From Sabellastarte sp. h YS-2021 (Eukaryota; Annelida; Polychaeta; Sabellida; Sabellidae), in contig OZ024933.1 in assembly GCA_964017235.1 (NCBI GenBank), forward strand, positions 94,455,432-94,519,431: a stretch of 64,000 bases of DNA, written 5' to 3'. Position 1 is the first letter of the stretch. Every line of letters begins with the position of its first letter. The position numbers and the translations under genes are program-made. Below, in pieces: positions 12,004 through 23,700 of the stretch. The notes under the pieces are model-generated. The model had not been told where the DNA came from. It made no database searches and saw nothing but the letters and a program-made list of their open reading frames with translations.

Positions 12004-12920
12004 TGCGGGTTGGCATTTAGGTGCCAACCGTAATCATTCCTTCACCCCTATTTTTGTATCACCCCCGTCATTTAATGGGTCATTTAAATGACACATGGCC
12101 TTTTCTGATTGGCCAGTGTTTTGTCCTTAGCTTTGGTCAAGGGGATAATTGCCAGATTTGAACTGGCAGCCGACAAGACAAGTTTATATTTTACAAAAAG
12201 AATATTTTAATTTTTTCAAATGTTATTACTTATTTTTAGTTTACTTTTCTTTGTCTTGTCTCTACCTTCACACATTTTGATCTTCATTGATATGGCAGCT
12301 AGAAAGAAGCAAAAACAGGCAAGTAACCCTTACAATTTGCGGAAAAAGGTTGAGATACCGGTTGAACTTCAAATTGAAAATGATCACACTTTTTTGAATG
12401 AATTTTCTCGCTCGGGTTCAGTTTCTAGGTCAGATACTGATTCAGATATTGATTCTATTGTTGATACTCTTGTTTCTCGTGGTAGTACCAACTCTGAAGA
12501 TACTTCCCCTGTACCAAAACATACACACGACCTCAAAACTTCCAGAAAAACTATGCGTGGAAAAGGGAAAGTAAGACCGGATCCGAGATCAGAAGTTCAA
12601 CCAGATCAGACTTTGATTAATTAAAGAATACTATCTCAGCTAGATGCAATTGGTAAGCGGTTGTCTGTTATTGAAAATTCTGCTTCTGTTGCCAGTGTAA
12701 ACATCAAAAATTCTGATTCTGTGTGTGGTAGCACTACTGCGAGTTCAAGTCTCCCCAGGTCCTCACAGGAGGACACCATACAGGCAAAACTACCCGATTT
12801 ACATAGTATCAGACATGACAAAATGATTCAAGAGCAAGTAGAGGAGCGTATTAGACAATTGGCCAATTCTGATAAAAAAGTTAAAACTGAAGTCACTAGA
12901 GACACTGTATACATGATATC
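12004..12920 (+). pseudogene. 5' fragment of a DIRS-like retroelement with gag remnant
   Basis: A 5' non-coding end (about 12,004-12,290) opens with a hairpin in which GGTTGGCA pairs with TGCCAACC. A gag-like frame follows from an ATG at 12,292 (MAARKKQKQASNPYNLRKK). It runs in one frame to about 12,918, interrupted by a single TAA at 12,622-12,624. Downstream of the stop, ILSQLDAIGKRLSVIE and KLPDLHSIRHDKMIQEQVEE match the layout of the gag in the neighbouring DIRS-like element (KILEQLDHLFKK, VPSLSMLKSSKDVQQQVDSRL). The RT, RNase H and recombinase are absent and the homology stops abruptly, so this is a truncated copy in the opposite orientation to its neighbour. Confidence 0.7.
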
Positions 12921-13069
12921 CTTTTATTGCATTTTTCTTTAAATATGAACATGTACTTATTTTCCTAATAATTCATGTAAAATTATGGAGAACAATAGAA
13001 AAAACCCTGCTTCCATTTTGCTGATCCTAAAAATTACTTCTTAATATTGAGGTGGTATAATACCTAAAC

Positions 13070-13378
13070 AAGAGCACTCGGAGAGCACAGACCTCCAACA
13101 AGGAAGCACATATTCTAATTATTTCATCAAAATCCGTCCATACCTTTTTGAGTTATCCGTCTTTAAGAATTACATTTCATGGATCCAGAAGATCTAAATA
13201 GTGATACGGATCACTCCCAAAATTGAATCATTTCTTCCTTTTACCTTTTCAGACATATTCTGAAAATTTCATCAAAATCCATCCATAAGTTTTTGAGTTA
13301 TCTTGTTCACGAACAAACAAACTCACAAACCCACAAACAAACGCAGGCAAAAACATAACATCCCTGGTGGAGGTAAAA
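13070..13378 (+). repeat. Interspersed repeat, family 4, long copy
   Basis: Starts AACAAGAGCACTCGGAGAG and contains ATCAAAATCCATCCATAA, TTTTTGAGTTATCT, ACAAACAAACTCACAAACCC and ACATAACATCCCTGGTGGAGG. This is the most complete copy in the window and defines the family's block order. Confidence 0.7.
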
Positions 13379-14300
13379 AGTACCGGAGACTGGCTGAGAT
13401 ACTGTGGTGACTGTTGGTTGCAATGTGAAAGCAGTAAGGACGTAGATGTTGTGGTTTCTGTGTATGTCAGTGAAGTCATGTTTTCGTTGGTGTTTGGTCT
13501 CAAGGGTTCCAACTGTGGATAATCTTTGGATCCAAAGTAAGATGGGAGACGTCTGAAAAGGCTAGATGCACTGATAATAATGTATGCTATGTCTATATTG
13601 AAAGGTGAAGAAACAGATTCAACTGATGCAGGATTTGGTAATGCCTTTGTCAATGAAACTACAAGTTTCACAGGGGTGGCTGTATTTGAAGATTTATCTT
13701 ATACAAAAGAAGTCTACTATTGCTTAATCTGCTGCTAGTCACGAATAGATAAGACTGTGTGTGAAGGGACATATGTAGAAGTTGGTTGAGGCCTCGGCCA
13801 CAGTGGAATACTGGAAATATTACTTTGTGAAATCTGTAAAAGCTGTGGAACTTCACTCTTCAGTCCCCCCAGTGACCCCCCCCCCCCCCCCCCAAAGACA
13901 GTCAGACAACAGACAGAGGGTAATAATATTTAATATACAATAACAAGTAATATGATATACAATTACTAAAACTACAGTCTTTATACATGCCCATGAAAAT
14001 ACACAAGTGTTAAACATTCACGTTGGATTAAGGTTTACTATAAGAACCATAATTTCATACACTACATCTTTCCAGAAAAATATGAATATATAAGATCAAT
14101 ACAGAAATGATCCAAAAGTACATGATAATTTTGAATTACATATGTGAAAATATCTAACCATAAATATAAATACATCAGACAGATACATAATCCACATTTG
14201 ATAAATACGTGATCCAAAATGAATACATGAACATTTCTGGAATTACATATGTTGGAATAAATTACCAAATATAATCTGAATCAATAGAATCACTAAAGTT
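13379..14300. other. No gene recognised; contains a poly-C tract
   Basis: A run of about 19 C residues lies near 13,878. A 140-codon minus-strand frame (13,249-13,671) overlaps repeat family 4 at one end and has no recognisable domain. From 13,910 to 14,300 the sequence is very AT-rich and carries loosely repeated GAATTACATATG-type words. Confidence 0.45.
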
Positions 14301-14551
14301 TATGTTACATCCGAGAGAAATGAATTTACACCTAAGAGTAACCCAGATCACCCAAGTAGACTGAACTGAAAAAAGTACCCAAAAAACACTAACCACTCCG
14401 GGTGACCCAGGTAGATTGATGACAAATGATATGAATGTATCGAAATTTTTTTGAAGAGGAGTACATTATAGGACATAAAAATTATTGAAGAGGACATTAT
14501 AAAAGTACCTCAAACCCAAACAAGCATCATAGCAATACGTGTAGGAATATT

Positions 14552-15548
14552 TTACATGGAATACAGGCGGGAAAAAGTAGTTGCTACTTGAGAAGCATTA
14601 TCTGGATTCGAGTGTATGTAAGACCAGACACAGTCCGAAGACCAAGTTCCTTGGAACTTGATTTGTTGCAGGGGAACATGGCTGGCAAAAGCTAATGAAG
14701 CTCCAGATTTCCGAAAGGAGTGAAAAGTGAAATAATGAGGGGGGTAGCCTAATTTAGTATTGAGATAGCTCAAAGTCTTTCTGACCTTGGAATCAATAAG
14801 AACTTTCCAGCCTGAGGGGTATTTGTATTGAAATAAGGGTTGATTTTTTTCAGGGAAGTACATAGTTAATAGCTTCTTAATTGCTTTAATTGGACAGATT
14901 TTAGCTTTACCTAGTCCAGGCAATGAAATAATTTTTACTTTGTCATGAGACTGAATGGTTTTTGACCATTTGAGAAGAACTTTTAGAATATTGTTATGGA
15001 AAAAAAATATCACCTGCAGATAAGTGCCTGGTGAAGTCATAAGAGTCTAATGAGTGAGGGCAGAGGGTTGAGAGGCGGAAGAACCCGAAGAAGGCTATAA
15101 GGAATAATGCCTTGAAGACTTGACCCATGTATAATTCATCACAGCAAGCCACCAGGGCATAAAGGTCCTCAATACTGATGATATTGCACCTAGATATGTT
15201 AAGGGGTCTATTTATTCTGAGGGACTTGACATAATAATAGATTCTTCTGCTTTCTAGACATTTGGTAGGAAGGCCATAAATTACAAATTTTGCTTTAATA
15301 GCAGACGCATAGTTGCTCAACATGTTAGGAGAAACACCATTTTCATTTAGACATTCTAAAAATGCAAGCAAAACTTTTACATTGACACTTGACATCAAAA
15401 TACCCATGTGACAACAGAAGGCCACGAAGACCCTGAACATTGACGAGTAGGCAGCCTGTGTGCTTGGCCTGAAGGCAGAATTCAATCTTGACAACGCTTT
15501 CTCTGTTAGACCTTTTATTCTGGAGCGACCTACAACAAAGTATAGCAT
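14552..15548 (-). pseudogene. Tyrosine recombinase of the DIRS-like element (one frameshift)
   Basis: Would integrate the circular cDNA of the element by site-specific recombination. The N-terminal SAM-like half (15,548-14,994) includes KALSRLNSAFRPSTQAAYSSM and ends with the first catalytic arginine region, FFGFFRLSTLCP. The C-terminal half (to 14,552) has HSFRKSGASLAFA (the H-x-x-R box), GTWSSD and the candidate nucleophile in VWSYIHS. The halves are in different frames. The break falls in a run of eight A (15,000-15,007, plus strand), and removing one base would restore GDIFFHNNILKVLL. The start codon follows the RT stop as TAA-CAG-ATG in the same frame. The protein is otherwise complete, so recent decay or a sequencing error in the homopolymer are both possible. 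Confidence 0.85.
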
Positions 15549-15551
15549 CTG

Positions 15552-17717
15552 TTAAATATCATTATTAAGGTCAAGGTGACCTAATGACACATGTTGCCAT
15601 TGGGCATTGGGAACGAGACTATGCAATTTTTTATCATTGTCTACACACTGAGTCCACCTGGACAATAAATCAGCTGTTACATTAGTCTTACCAGCAATAT
15701 GCACAAACTGAAGGTCTATGTCATGACTTGCCGACCACAACCATATGTTTCTGGCACAGGCAGCCATATAAGGGTCTTTGGTCCTGCCTGATTGCAACAC
15801 ACATACAACAGCCATGTTGTCACAAAAAATCTTTACTCTTTTACTCTTCCAGTATGCCCCAAACAGTTTGACAGCAACCAATATGTTGATCATTTCCAAA
15901 TGAACAATGTCTAGGTTTTGATACCCTAGGGGAATAGAGAGATGGTACACTAAGTTGTTGAAGACCCCTCCTAACCCTTGTAAACATGCATCAAGAGGCA
16001 CTTGAAAATCAACTGGTCTATGGTCATAAAGGGAGACGCCATTAAACTTTGGAAGAAAAGTTTGAAACCATCTGAGGTCTCTGTGAAAATTATGGTCAAG
16101 AGTGATACGAGTATGACCATGAGCATTTCTAAGGACTTGCAACATACGGTTTAGGAATATCCTAGCGGGTTTTACACACTTGTGAATGTACAAGAGATTT
16201 CCTAGTAGGGACTGAAGTTGTCTTTTTGTACATTGTTTTTTCCCGGTCAATTCATGAACCATTTCAGTAATTTTTTGCAATTTTTCCTCAGGGATGGAGA
16301 CAGATCCTGTCACAGTGTCAATTTCAATGCCCAAGCATGTAACCTTGGTACTAGGGGGTACTAGTTTTTTACTGCTGATGGTGAGACCCAGACGACCCAG
16401 TAATTGGTACAGAAAATCATAGGAAGCCCTAGCTTCAGACGGGACGCCGAACCCCACATAATCATCAATGTACCCCACTATTTTGTGGCCATTCTGATGC
16501 ATGATATGACGCACAGCGTCGCTGCAACGCTGAAAAATTTGGGAACCATGTTTTGTCCCAAAAGGTATGCAAGTGTCGACGTAAACGTGACGCCAGGAGA
16601 GCCCTAGAAGGTCATAATCCAATGGATCCACTTTTATGTGTCTAAAGGCTCTTGAGATATCTATTTTGTATAAGTGACAACCTTTTCCTAAAGCTTTTAA
16701 TTGATCTGTGATGTGGTCAATAGTGGGGAGGGTGAGAAGAAAGTCAGTGCCTAAATATGAAGTTTTATCTATGCCTGCATTGACAGATTGACCTAAAGGC
16801 CAACTGAGGTCAACAATGACCCTGCGATTGTCAGAATTAGGTTTTTCTCTGGTTAAAAACGGTGAGATGTGACCTCCAGGGCAAGGATGATGCTCAAAAG
16901 GGCCAACAATAGCTTTGTGCTGCAATTCTTCAGTCAGATACGCCTCAATGTCCCCAGGATACTCAGTGGCTGACTTGTGATTTGAACCCTCCCACTGTAG
17001 GGGTGAACCCCGATTAAAATCCAATGGAAACCCAAAATATAACAGGTCAATGAGCTGGGAATCCCAATAACCGACTAATTCTTTTTTCCATTGATCTAAG
17101 TTTAGTTGAGAGTCGACTTTTAGTCTTGCACCCAAATAATTGGGTTTGTTGTACTGTTTGACAATTTTGTGGGCAGTGATGGGACAATAATTCTCCATGG
17201 TGTTTATTTCAGTGCTACCTGACAAACGGAAATCACCCAGTGGGATAAAGCCAAAGTTGAAATCAGTTTGACTTTTCCAAAGCTCATGTGTTATTACATT
17301 GCAAGCCGGGACTGATTTACGTTCATGACAAGATTTTATCAGTATAGAACTAAAATACTTATCATCGAGTCCATTGATGTCATACACCTTCATGTTTTCA
17401 TTATCCCTATCAGTAACACACGTTTCTTCATGCACAGCATTTGTACTATGATCATATACAGTGTTTACCATGCGTGGTTCAGTATTGGGTTCACTATGCT
17501 TGTCAATATTACTGCCAGAGCGAGGCCGTGAATTTGTGTTAAACAAGTAAGTCTTTCCAGAGGCGCAGCCCTTTACTATATCAGCATATAATCTACCCGC
17601 ACTGAGAGCATTACTTGCGTGACTGTTTGAGGAGACGCTGCCATCTTGGGCAAAACTGCTAACTGCAGTGTCCTGCTTGTGACTGTTTTTACACCAACTC
17701 TTTGCTTTGGCATGCAT
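15552..17717 (-). CDS. Reverse transcriptase / RNase H of the DIRS-like element
   Basis: An uninterrupted 721-codon frame. The RT domain (about residues 230-480) shows ITDQLKALGKGCHLYKIDIS with the first catalytic aspartate, then FGTKHGSQIFQRCSDA, and the active-site box GYIDDYVGFG. RNase H follows (about 560-690): PLDACLQGLGGVF, HLEMINILVAVKLF, FCDNMAVVCVLQSG and IAGKTNVTADLLSRW, which keep the D-E-D-D pattern. The first 130 residues are low-complexity linker. The enzyme copies element RNA into cDNA and degrades the RNA strand. All motifs are intact, unlike the neighbouring gag and recombinase. Confidence 0.92.
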   Translation of the reverse strand: MHAKAKSWCKNSHKQDTAVSSFAQDGSVSSNSHASNALSAGRLYADIVKGCASGKTYLFNTNSRPRSGSNIDKHSEPNTEPRMVNTVYDHSTNAVHEETCVTDRDNENMKVYDINGLDDKYFSSILIKSCHERKSVPACNVITHELWKSQTDFNFGFIPLGDFRLSGSTEINTMENYCPITAHKIVKQYNKPNYLGARLKVDSQLNLDQWKKELVGYWDSQLIDLLYFGFPLDFNRGSPLQWEGSNHKSATEYPGDIEAYLTEELQHKAIVGPFEHHPCPGGHISPFLTREKPNSDNRRVIVDLSWPLGQSVNAGIDKTSYLGTDFLLTLPTIDHITDQLKALGKGCHLYKIDISRAFRHIKVDPLDYDLLGLSWRHVYVDTCIPFGTKHGSQIFQRCSDAVRHIMHQNGHKIVGYIDDYVGFGVPSEARASYDFLYQLLGRLGLTISSKKLVPPSTKVTCLGIEIDTVTGSVSIPEEKLQKITEMVHELTGKKQCTKRQLQSLLGNLLYIHKCVKPARIFLNRMLQVLRNAHGHTRITLDHNFHRDLRWFQTFLPKFNGVSLYDHRPVDFQVPLDACLQGLGGVFNNLVYHLSIPLGYQNLDIVHLEMINILVAVKLFGAYWKSKRVKIFCDNMAVVCVLQSGRTKDPYMAACARNIWLWSASHDIDLQFVHIAGKTNVTADLLSRWTQCVDNDKKLHSLVPNAQWQHVSLGHLDLNNDI

Positions 17718-17895
17718 AGCAGAGTTTCAACCTCTGAAGATTTGAACCGAGAATTTGTCACATATCTAGTATTGTGTTTTGTTTTAAGTGGGAGTACTCT
17801 CACCTTTGCAGTACTTTTTGTACTTTTTCGAACACAGGTAACAAGATCATTAGATTTATAGCTGCCACTGAAAACAAGATTCTCAGTGCAGCTTT

Positions 17896-18818
17896 TTACT
17901 CGTTTTTTGAACTCTTTTTTGCTCTGCAATCTTTCTCAGCATGGTTAAGTTGCTTGCCATTTTCTAAGCAATGAGCACATATGTGCCTATGAAGTCTACC
18001 ATTAGTCTCATGATCTTTACTATGACTACATGTACCTGACTGAAAAAACTTGCAAAACCAGGGACGCTTGTTGCCAGAATCATTACTTCTACCAAAAAAC
18101 CTTGAACTTGTGACATGTTTTTGAGCATGAGCCCTTCTTATTCGGTCAATTCGACCAGTATCACTCCAAGTTACAGCCCCCCTTTCCATTTCACATAATA
18201 AAACGGCATGTGAGGCCTTGGCCCCCTGCCAACTGAAATCAGTGGTATCTTCCATCAAATCAGAAAGATAGGTGAGCATGATTTCCCTAGTTTTTTGAGA
18301 TTTTTCATCCAGAATGTTTCTGGCAAAGCCCTGGACCCATTGTGACCACGTAAGCTCGTCATATGACAACCTTTGTTTGGTAGTACCACCTAAGATAGAA
18401 TCATGGGGCCAAGCTACTTTTTTACTCACAATACAATCAACATTGCCCCCTCTTTTTGACTTTAACTTATGTTTTTGATTACCTTGAACAAAAGAACATT
18501 CTTCCAGCTCACGTAGTCTGGAATCTACTTGTTGTTGAACGTCTTTACTCGATTTTAACATACTGAGACTAGGCACCAAAGATTCATCAGAAGAAGAGTC
18601 ACTTTCTTGAACAGGTGATCCAGCTGTTCCAAAATCTTTGTCTGCACATCTGACGCCTTTTCAGAGCTCTGACGCTTGACAGGTGACACTGGAGTTGAAC
18701 TGTGACCTTGCCCTTCGTCCACATCATCAGCCAGTAGATATTTGCATTTTTTTCCAGTTGGAGGAGCATGCGTTCCAAGACACTTGCTGCATTTGGATTT
18801 TGTACTGGGCATTTTCAA
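17896..18818 (-). pseudogene. Gag-like protein of the DIRS-like element (frameshifted)
   Basis: Opens at 18,818 (MKMPSTKSKCSKCLGTHAPP) with a CxxC pair. The frame is left near 18,600 and resumes as QESDSSSDESLVPSLSMLKS. The middle carries LTWSQWVQGFARNILDE, typical of DIRS/Ngaro gags. The C-terminus (from about 18,070) has a Cys/His cluster, CKFFQSGTCSHSKDH then HICAHCLENGKQ, a likely nucleic-acid-binding knuckle. It should form the nucleoprotein particle with element RNA. A further frame change separates it from the RT frame at 17,717. Whether either is a programmed frameshift or a mutation cannot be decided here. Confidence 0.8.
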
Positions 18819-19540
18819 GCCCTATTAATTTATAGTCAATGTCCTAAGAATCTGGAAATATAAAGAGGAACCGTGCGCTGCATAAACTATCTTATGCCTG
18901 CTTTAACTCGAGGTAAATTGTGAATAAATATCAAATCTCAGCCAATATGGCATGCAAGAATAACAAGGTTAGACCGTCCCTCATGTGGCAGAAAAACAGG
19001 CTTAAGGTTGTCTATACAGCGCCCAGGTAGTCAAGAAACAACTAGTTTCAAGACTGGAAACAACAGATGAAGTTCAGGCACAAATCCACTATGATATTAG
19101 CAAGTCCATAGTTCAATCATATCATGACACAGCACAGCCATTAAAATGTTTCTTATTAAAAACAAGTGATTCTAAAATAACTAAAACACATAAAAACGTA
19201 GATAAAAAAGGTTTCCAATCAGATATAACAACATGGGAGCCAACAAAATATTCTCGACTTAACAGTTCTGGCTCCAGAAATTTTATGACCACAACTGAGC
19301 AAGAACACCTTAGCATCATTAGCCCAGCCAATCAGGGGTCAGGACACAACTTCCTAGAATCGACTTCTACTTGACCTCATGAATATTCATGAGAGAATTC
19401 CCGCCTTTGGCACTTTCCCAAGAACCCCCAATAATTTTAAACCAAATCAGGACATCACCAGGGATATGGTGATTACTAAGACATGACCCTCTAGTCTGGT
19501 ACCCGACCAAGACCAAGAGGAGGGTCAGAGGGACTGACCC

Positions 19541-20580
19541 CCCGAGTGCCTAAACACTCAGGAAGAAATTCTTGTGAGTGAAGAATACATCTCTGTTATC
19601 AAGGCCATAAAGACTACTTATGGAAGGTCTGTGGTTTCCTGTGCAAGTAAATTGAAGAAGGCATCGTATTGGGACTCTTGGTTTCTTGGGGCATTCACTG
19701 TTAATAAATGTATGCATCGATATCTGTCCTAGCTGCTCTAAAAACAGAAAAAGGAAAACAATATCAACTAATTTTTGCACTTGCTACTAAGTAAAACTAG
19801 AAAAGCCTAAACACAAGATGCTGCATATCTTCTACTCATCTCCAGCAAAATGTGATGAGGGCGGTCCGTAAGGACTTTACACCAAAGTATGGCAAAACAT
19901 TGGAACATCAGTGAATTTACACCCAAGCAGAGAGTCTGAGAGAACAGTCAGTCAAATCGAATTTGCTCCCCATTTGGTCTGGGTGTCTTCCCATTAAAAC
20001 ATTTGGGTCTGGAAGGGGGTTTGGGGTTTCTTCCTGTCAAAAATGGATGGAGCTGGCAACAAGTGTCACCAAATTTGATGTGTCAGTCTGGGACATGTCC
20101 AGAAGTACCAAGACATAAATTTAAGATATTAATTGTTGTCCGGAAGACATTTCAACATGTCTGAGTTCAAAAGTTGTGAAGTTTGAATGTGTTCTGTCTG
20201 GAATGACACATGACTTGACTGGAGTGCATTTAGACCTGTCATATCTGATGCATTACCATCAGGACATGTCCCTGTATTTATCCAGATTTTGGATATTGGG
20301 AAGCAAAGTCGCTGACTTTTCCAAAAATATTAAACATGTTTGCAATCCTCCTGACCTTTTCAGACTTCCTGCTTTTCCTGAACAGATTATACAGGAACTC
20401 TCAAAAATAGTCATGACTTCAAAATTAGCATTAATTGGTACCAAAATCGGGAATATGGAACAACTACTTTAAACATCTCTCATAAGTCACATACAAACCT
20501 ATACATCACTAATTAAGATGAACAATATAATACTCCTACTACACACCTGTATAATATTGACACAATCATGCATGATATAT
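19541..20580. other. No gene recognised
   Basis: About 1 kb between the DIRS-like element and the 3' end of the first C1q gene. A 98-codon plus-strand frame (20,176-20,472) has no recognisable domain or splice context. Confidence 0.4.
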
Positions 20581-20586
20581 ATATTT

Positions 20587-20592
20587 TTTATT
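20587..20592 (-). promoter_or_regulatory. Candidate polyadenylation signal of C1q gene copy 1
   Basis: AATAAA on the minus strand, about 165 bases downstream of the C1q stop codon and in the right orientation. Only the hexamer and its position support it. Confidence 0.45.
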
Positions 20593-20756
20593 TTGTAAAT
20601 TATCCAATTGTCTTGGGTCTTTTTCTGCTTTGTTAAATTTCTCCTTGTATATATATCAACATATTTTTATGAAAAAATGAGATATATATGTATATTCAGA
20701 TACTCTTATCTTATTTATGCTGTAATGTTTTAATCAAATGTACCATCCATTTGACA

Positions 20757-23700
20757 TTATGTAATAAGACTTATGAGAGTTCCAGTGAACGATGAGGATT
20801 GCCCGCCAGTTATTACATCTCCATTAGCCTGTGCCTCAACCCATACAGTCTCAAGGGCTGCACACTCGGTCACTGCCACTCCGGCCACTCCTGTGTTCCA
20901 ACCACCGGGGCTATCACCTGTCATGTAAAGATTTATTTGGATTGAACATCTGTGTCAGTTTTTTTTAAGTTATAAAATAGGTAGAACAGTATACGTATCA
21001 CTTAGTTAATTATTTTCATAATGTAGTACCAAGGCAATAAACTAAGTACTTAAAGGACTTAAACTAAGTCACTTTATTGGCTAAGTCAGGGACTTAAATC
21101 TAAGACTTTGGTCTTAGCTAGGTCTGGGACTTAAAATGGATTTCACAAAGGTGACTTAGCTAAGTCTAGGCTTATCAAATAACCACAGTGGTTTTCTGTG
21201 TCATGTGACCTTTTATATTTATTCAAAATATAATATTGGTGGCATATATCCTTCATTTAATGCATTTTATCTAAGGGAAAGTGCAATTTTGAAATAAAAA
21301 ATCTTGTTGCCATATATAAACTTCCCAAAGACTACTTTAATGAGGTGTTCTGTGTAATTATACTTTATTTATAGCCATTTCAAATTTTGAAGCGGGGAAA
21401 ATTTTATGGCGGCCATATTTAAGTCCTCTTTACCAAATTTAAGCCCACTATCTCCCAGACTTAAAGTTAAGTCCACTGACTTAGCAATTTCATGGGCTTA
21501 GCTGCTTTGTGAAATCCGCTAAGTCTAAGACCACAGACTTTACATTCTTTTGACATAATTTAAGACCAAAGTCTTAAATTTAAGTCTAAATCTGGGCTTA
21601 AGTCCCTTTGTGAAATCGGCCCCTGGTTTTTTGTTCAGTTCAAAGCTGGGGTCATTTTGGGACAAGCCCGAAGCATTGCTACTTTTGTGACTTGAAACCA
21701 CACAGGGGTGACTGTCTGGGTTTAGATGCTAAAATCTGTAACATACTAGGTCAGTGAGGGCTATTTCATAATCTAGTGAACTATAGACATGAAAGCAGGT
21801 ATCTATTACAAAATAGACTATGCTATTGTTCCTATGATGATACCACTCTACGATCATAGCTGGAAAGTTGGTAGCTAAAGTTAAATTCCTGTGTTTAATA
21901 GCTATAGCGTACGGTACTGTAATGCAGATATCTATTCCTGTAATTGACATAAAAACTAATATGCAAAGATATATTGGTTCTGAAGAAGGCATGTGTGTAA
22001 TCCCTTAGCAAGATTGGCATATAATCATAGGCTGTTACCACTGTATGAGTTTGGCTCTCATAAATGGTAATGCTGACTGTGGGGGCATATTCAACGAAAG
22101 GTCTCAGCAAATATAAGACTAGTTATATAAAAAAGTTAAGCCTGGCTATCAAACGTAACATGAAAAAGGTTTTTGTGGAGATGACAGTTTGGCATAGTTG
22201 TATTATTGAGGAATTTGTAAATTTTTCAAAGTGACAAATTTTTAAACATGGAACTACATTAGATAACGTAGACCAGTGACCCTTCTATTCTGTCAAATTT
22301 TGATTATCATTTACCAATTATTTTTATATAACTGAGAGCGAACAATATGTTTTCAATAATATAATATGGCTTATAGCGGTTCAGTCTTTAGCATGCTAAG
22401 GATGAAAGGGTGTTTACAGTTGGAGCCCTTATATCCACTGTAACTATCTGTGGCTAAACCTCGTGGAAGCAAAATTACATTCACAACTTTGAAGCTTTAT
22501 CTAAAAATCCAGTTTCGTGCTTCTAGGAATCCCCTTTTTTGACTCCAGACCTTCATGAATTGTGGCATAGTGTGATGAGCATCTGTCTTTCACTAAACTT
22601 AATCAACAATGGGCCATGTTAGTATTGGGATGGCGGACTGCTTTAGTGCACTACTGCAGTCTCTGATGGCTTTACAGCTCGCACTAGCAGACTGAAACCC
22701 TTTTCAGCCTTGTTTATCATGTTTAAACTTGTAACAATCATAATATTGAGAAAGCAAGTGAATAGATTGAAACATATCAATAATACCCCCTCTTGAAATG
22801 TCGTGCATTGATAAGTGCAAGTTCTCTTCGAGGCTTTTTCGTCTCCCGACTTTCATGAATTGTGCACTACTCATGCCTTTTATTGCTTTGCATCTCATGT
22901 ATGCACACCAAAAAATAATGTCAGCCTTGTTTCAAAGCAAAACTTCACTTGGTCATTATGTATGAATAAAATCTCTCAACATATGTGTGTTACCATTAGG
23001 GGGGACAAGTGATGGCATCACCTTGCCTTAATTGTTTTGCAATAATACAGTACAATTGTGATGTCTGACAACTCAGTGAGAAGGGAACTGTTTTGATAAT
23101 AGAACAGTGTGTAATAGAACAGCTTGGGTAAGATAGAAAAAGTTCTTCTGTAATATGTAGCCACAGTACATTTTATGCATAGCTTTACCCTCATGTACCT
23201 CGTGCAAGGTCTTTCTGGCTTGTTTTCAACATTGCCCGCATTTCATTATCGCCATCACTAAACAGAGTGCTGCTAAACAGGTACATCCCATGCACAGGAC
23301 AAGTGAATACACCTGAAACAATTACAATATCCCATTCTATTTTTTTTCGTTCGCGAACCACTTTTCTTTGCAAAAAAGGTCTGGTATCGCCCACTATTTT
23401 GCCTAATCAGTACTGGTAGCAATACTCTGAAAACATAAATACATATATAATATGTGTTTAATCAAATTATTTTGTGCATACTTTGATATAATGTTAATTT
23501 TTACTGTTTAATGTTATCGCATTGTTTCATTTTACACGAGACATGATGCAAGTTATTACTGACTTTAGACATTGAGCTATTTTAGGCTTAAAACATAACT
23601 GAAGTACTTTATTCTCCTTATGTCCTACTTTAACTAGAAATTTCAAAGTCCTAGATTTCAACTGAAACTCTACTGGAGTATCGTGATATTAATGACTTAA

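Larger units (their letters stand above)
14300..19540 (-). mobile_element. DIRS-type tyrosine-recombinase retrotransposon, nearly complete
   Basis: In transcription order (minus strand) the element reads: 5' non-coding region (about 19,540-18,820), gag (18,818-17,896), RT/RNase H (17,717-15,552), tyrosine recombinase (15,548-14,552), 3' non-coding region. This gene set, without an LTR-type DDE integrase, is diagnostic of the DIRS order. No methyltransferase domain was seen. The terminal repeats, which would separate DIRS1-like (inverted) from PAT/Ngaro-like (split direct) members, could not be resolved, so both outer limits are approximate. Confidence 0.85.

Noticed and set aside
12220-12291. 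Hydrophobic leader (MLLLIFSLLFFVLSL) as a signal peptide
   Set aside because: It lies in the 5' non-coding region of the DIRS-like fragment. The gag-like protein more plausibly starts at the ATG at 12,292, and gag proteins are not secreted.
13249-13671. A 140-codon minus-strand frame as a gene
   Set aside because: Part of it overlaps interspersed repeat family 4, it lacks a recognisable domain, and no splice partners were found.
14300-19540. Split direct or inverted terminal repeats of the DIRS-like element
   Set aside because: The short similarity GAATTTACACC(C/T)AAG at about 14,322 and 19,914 was considered, but it is too short to assign and lies outside the expected right limit.
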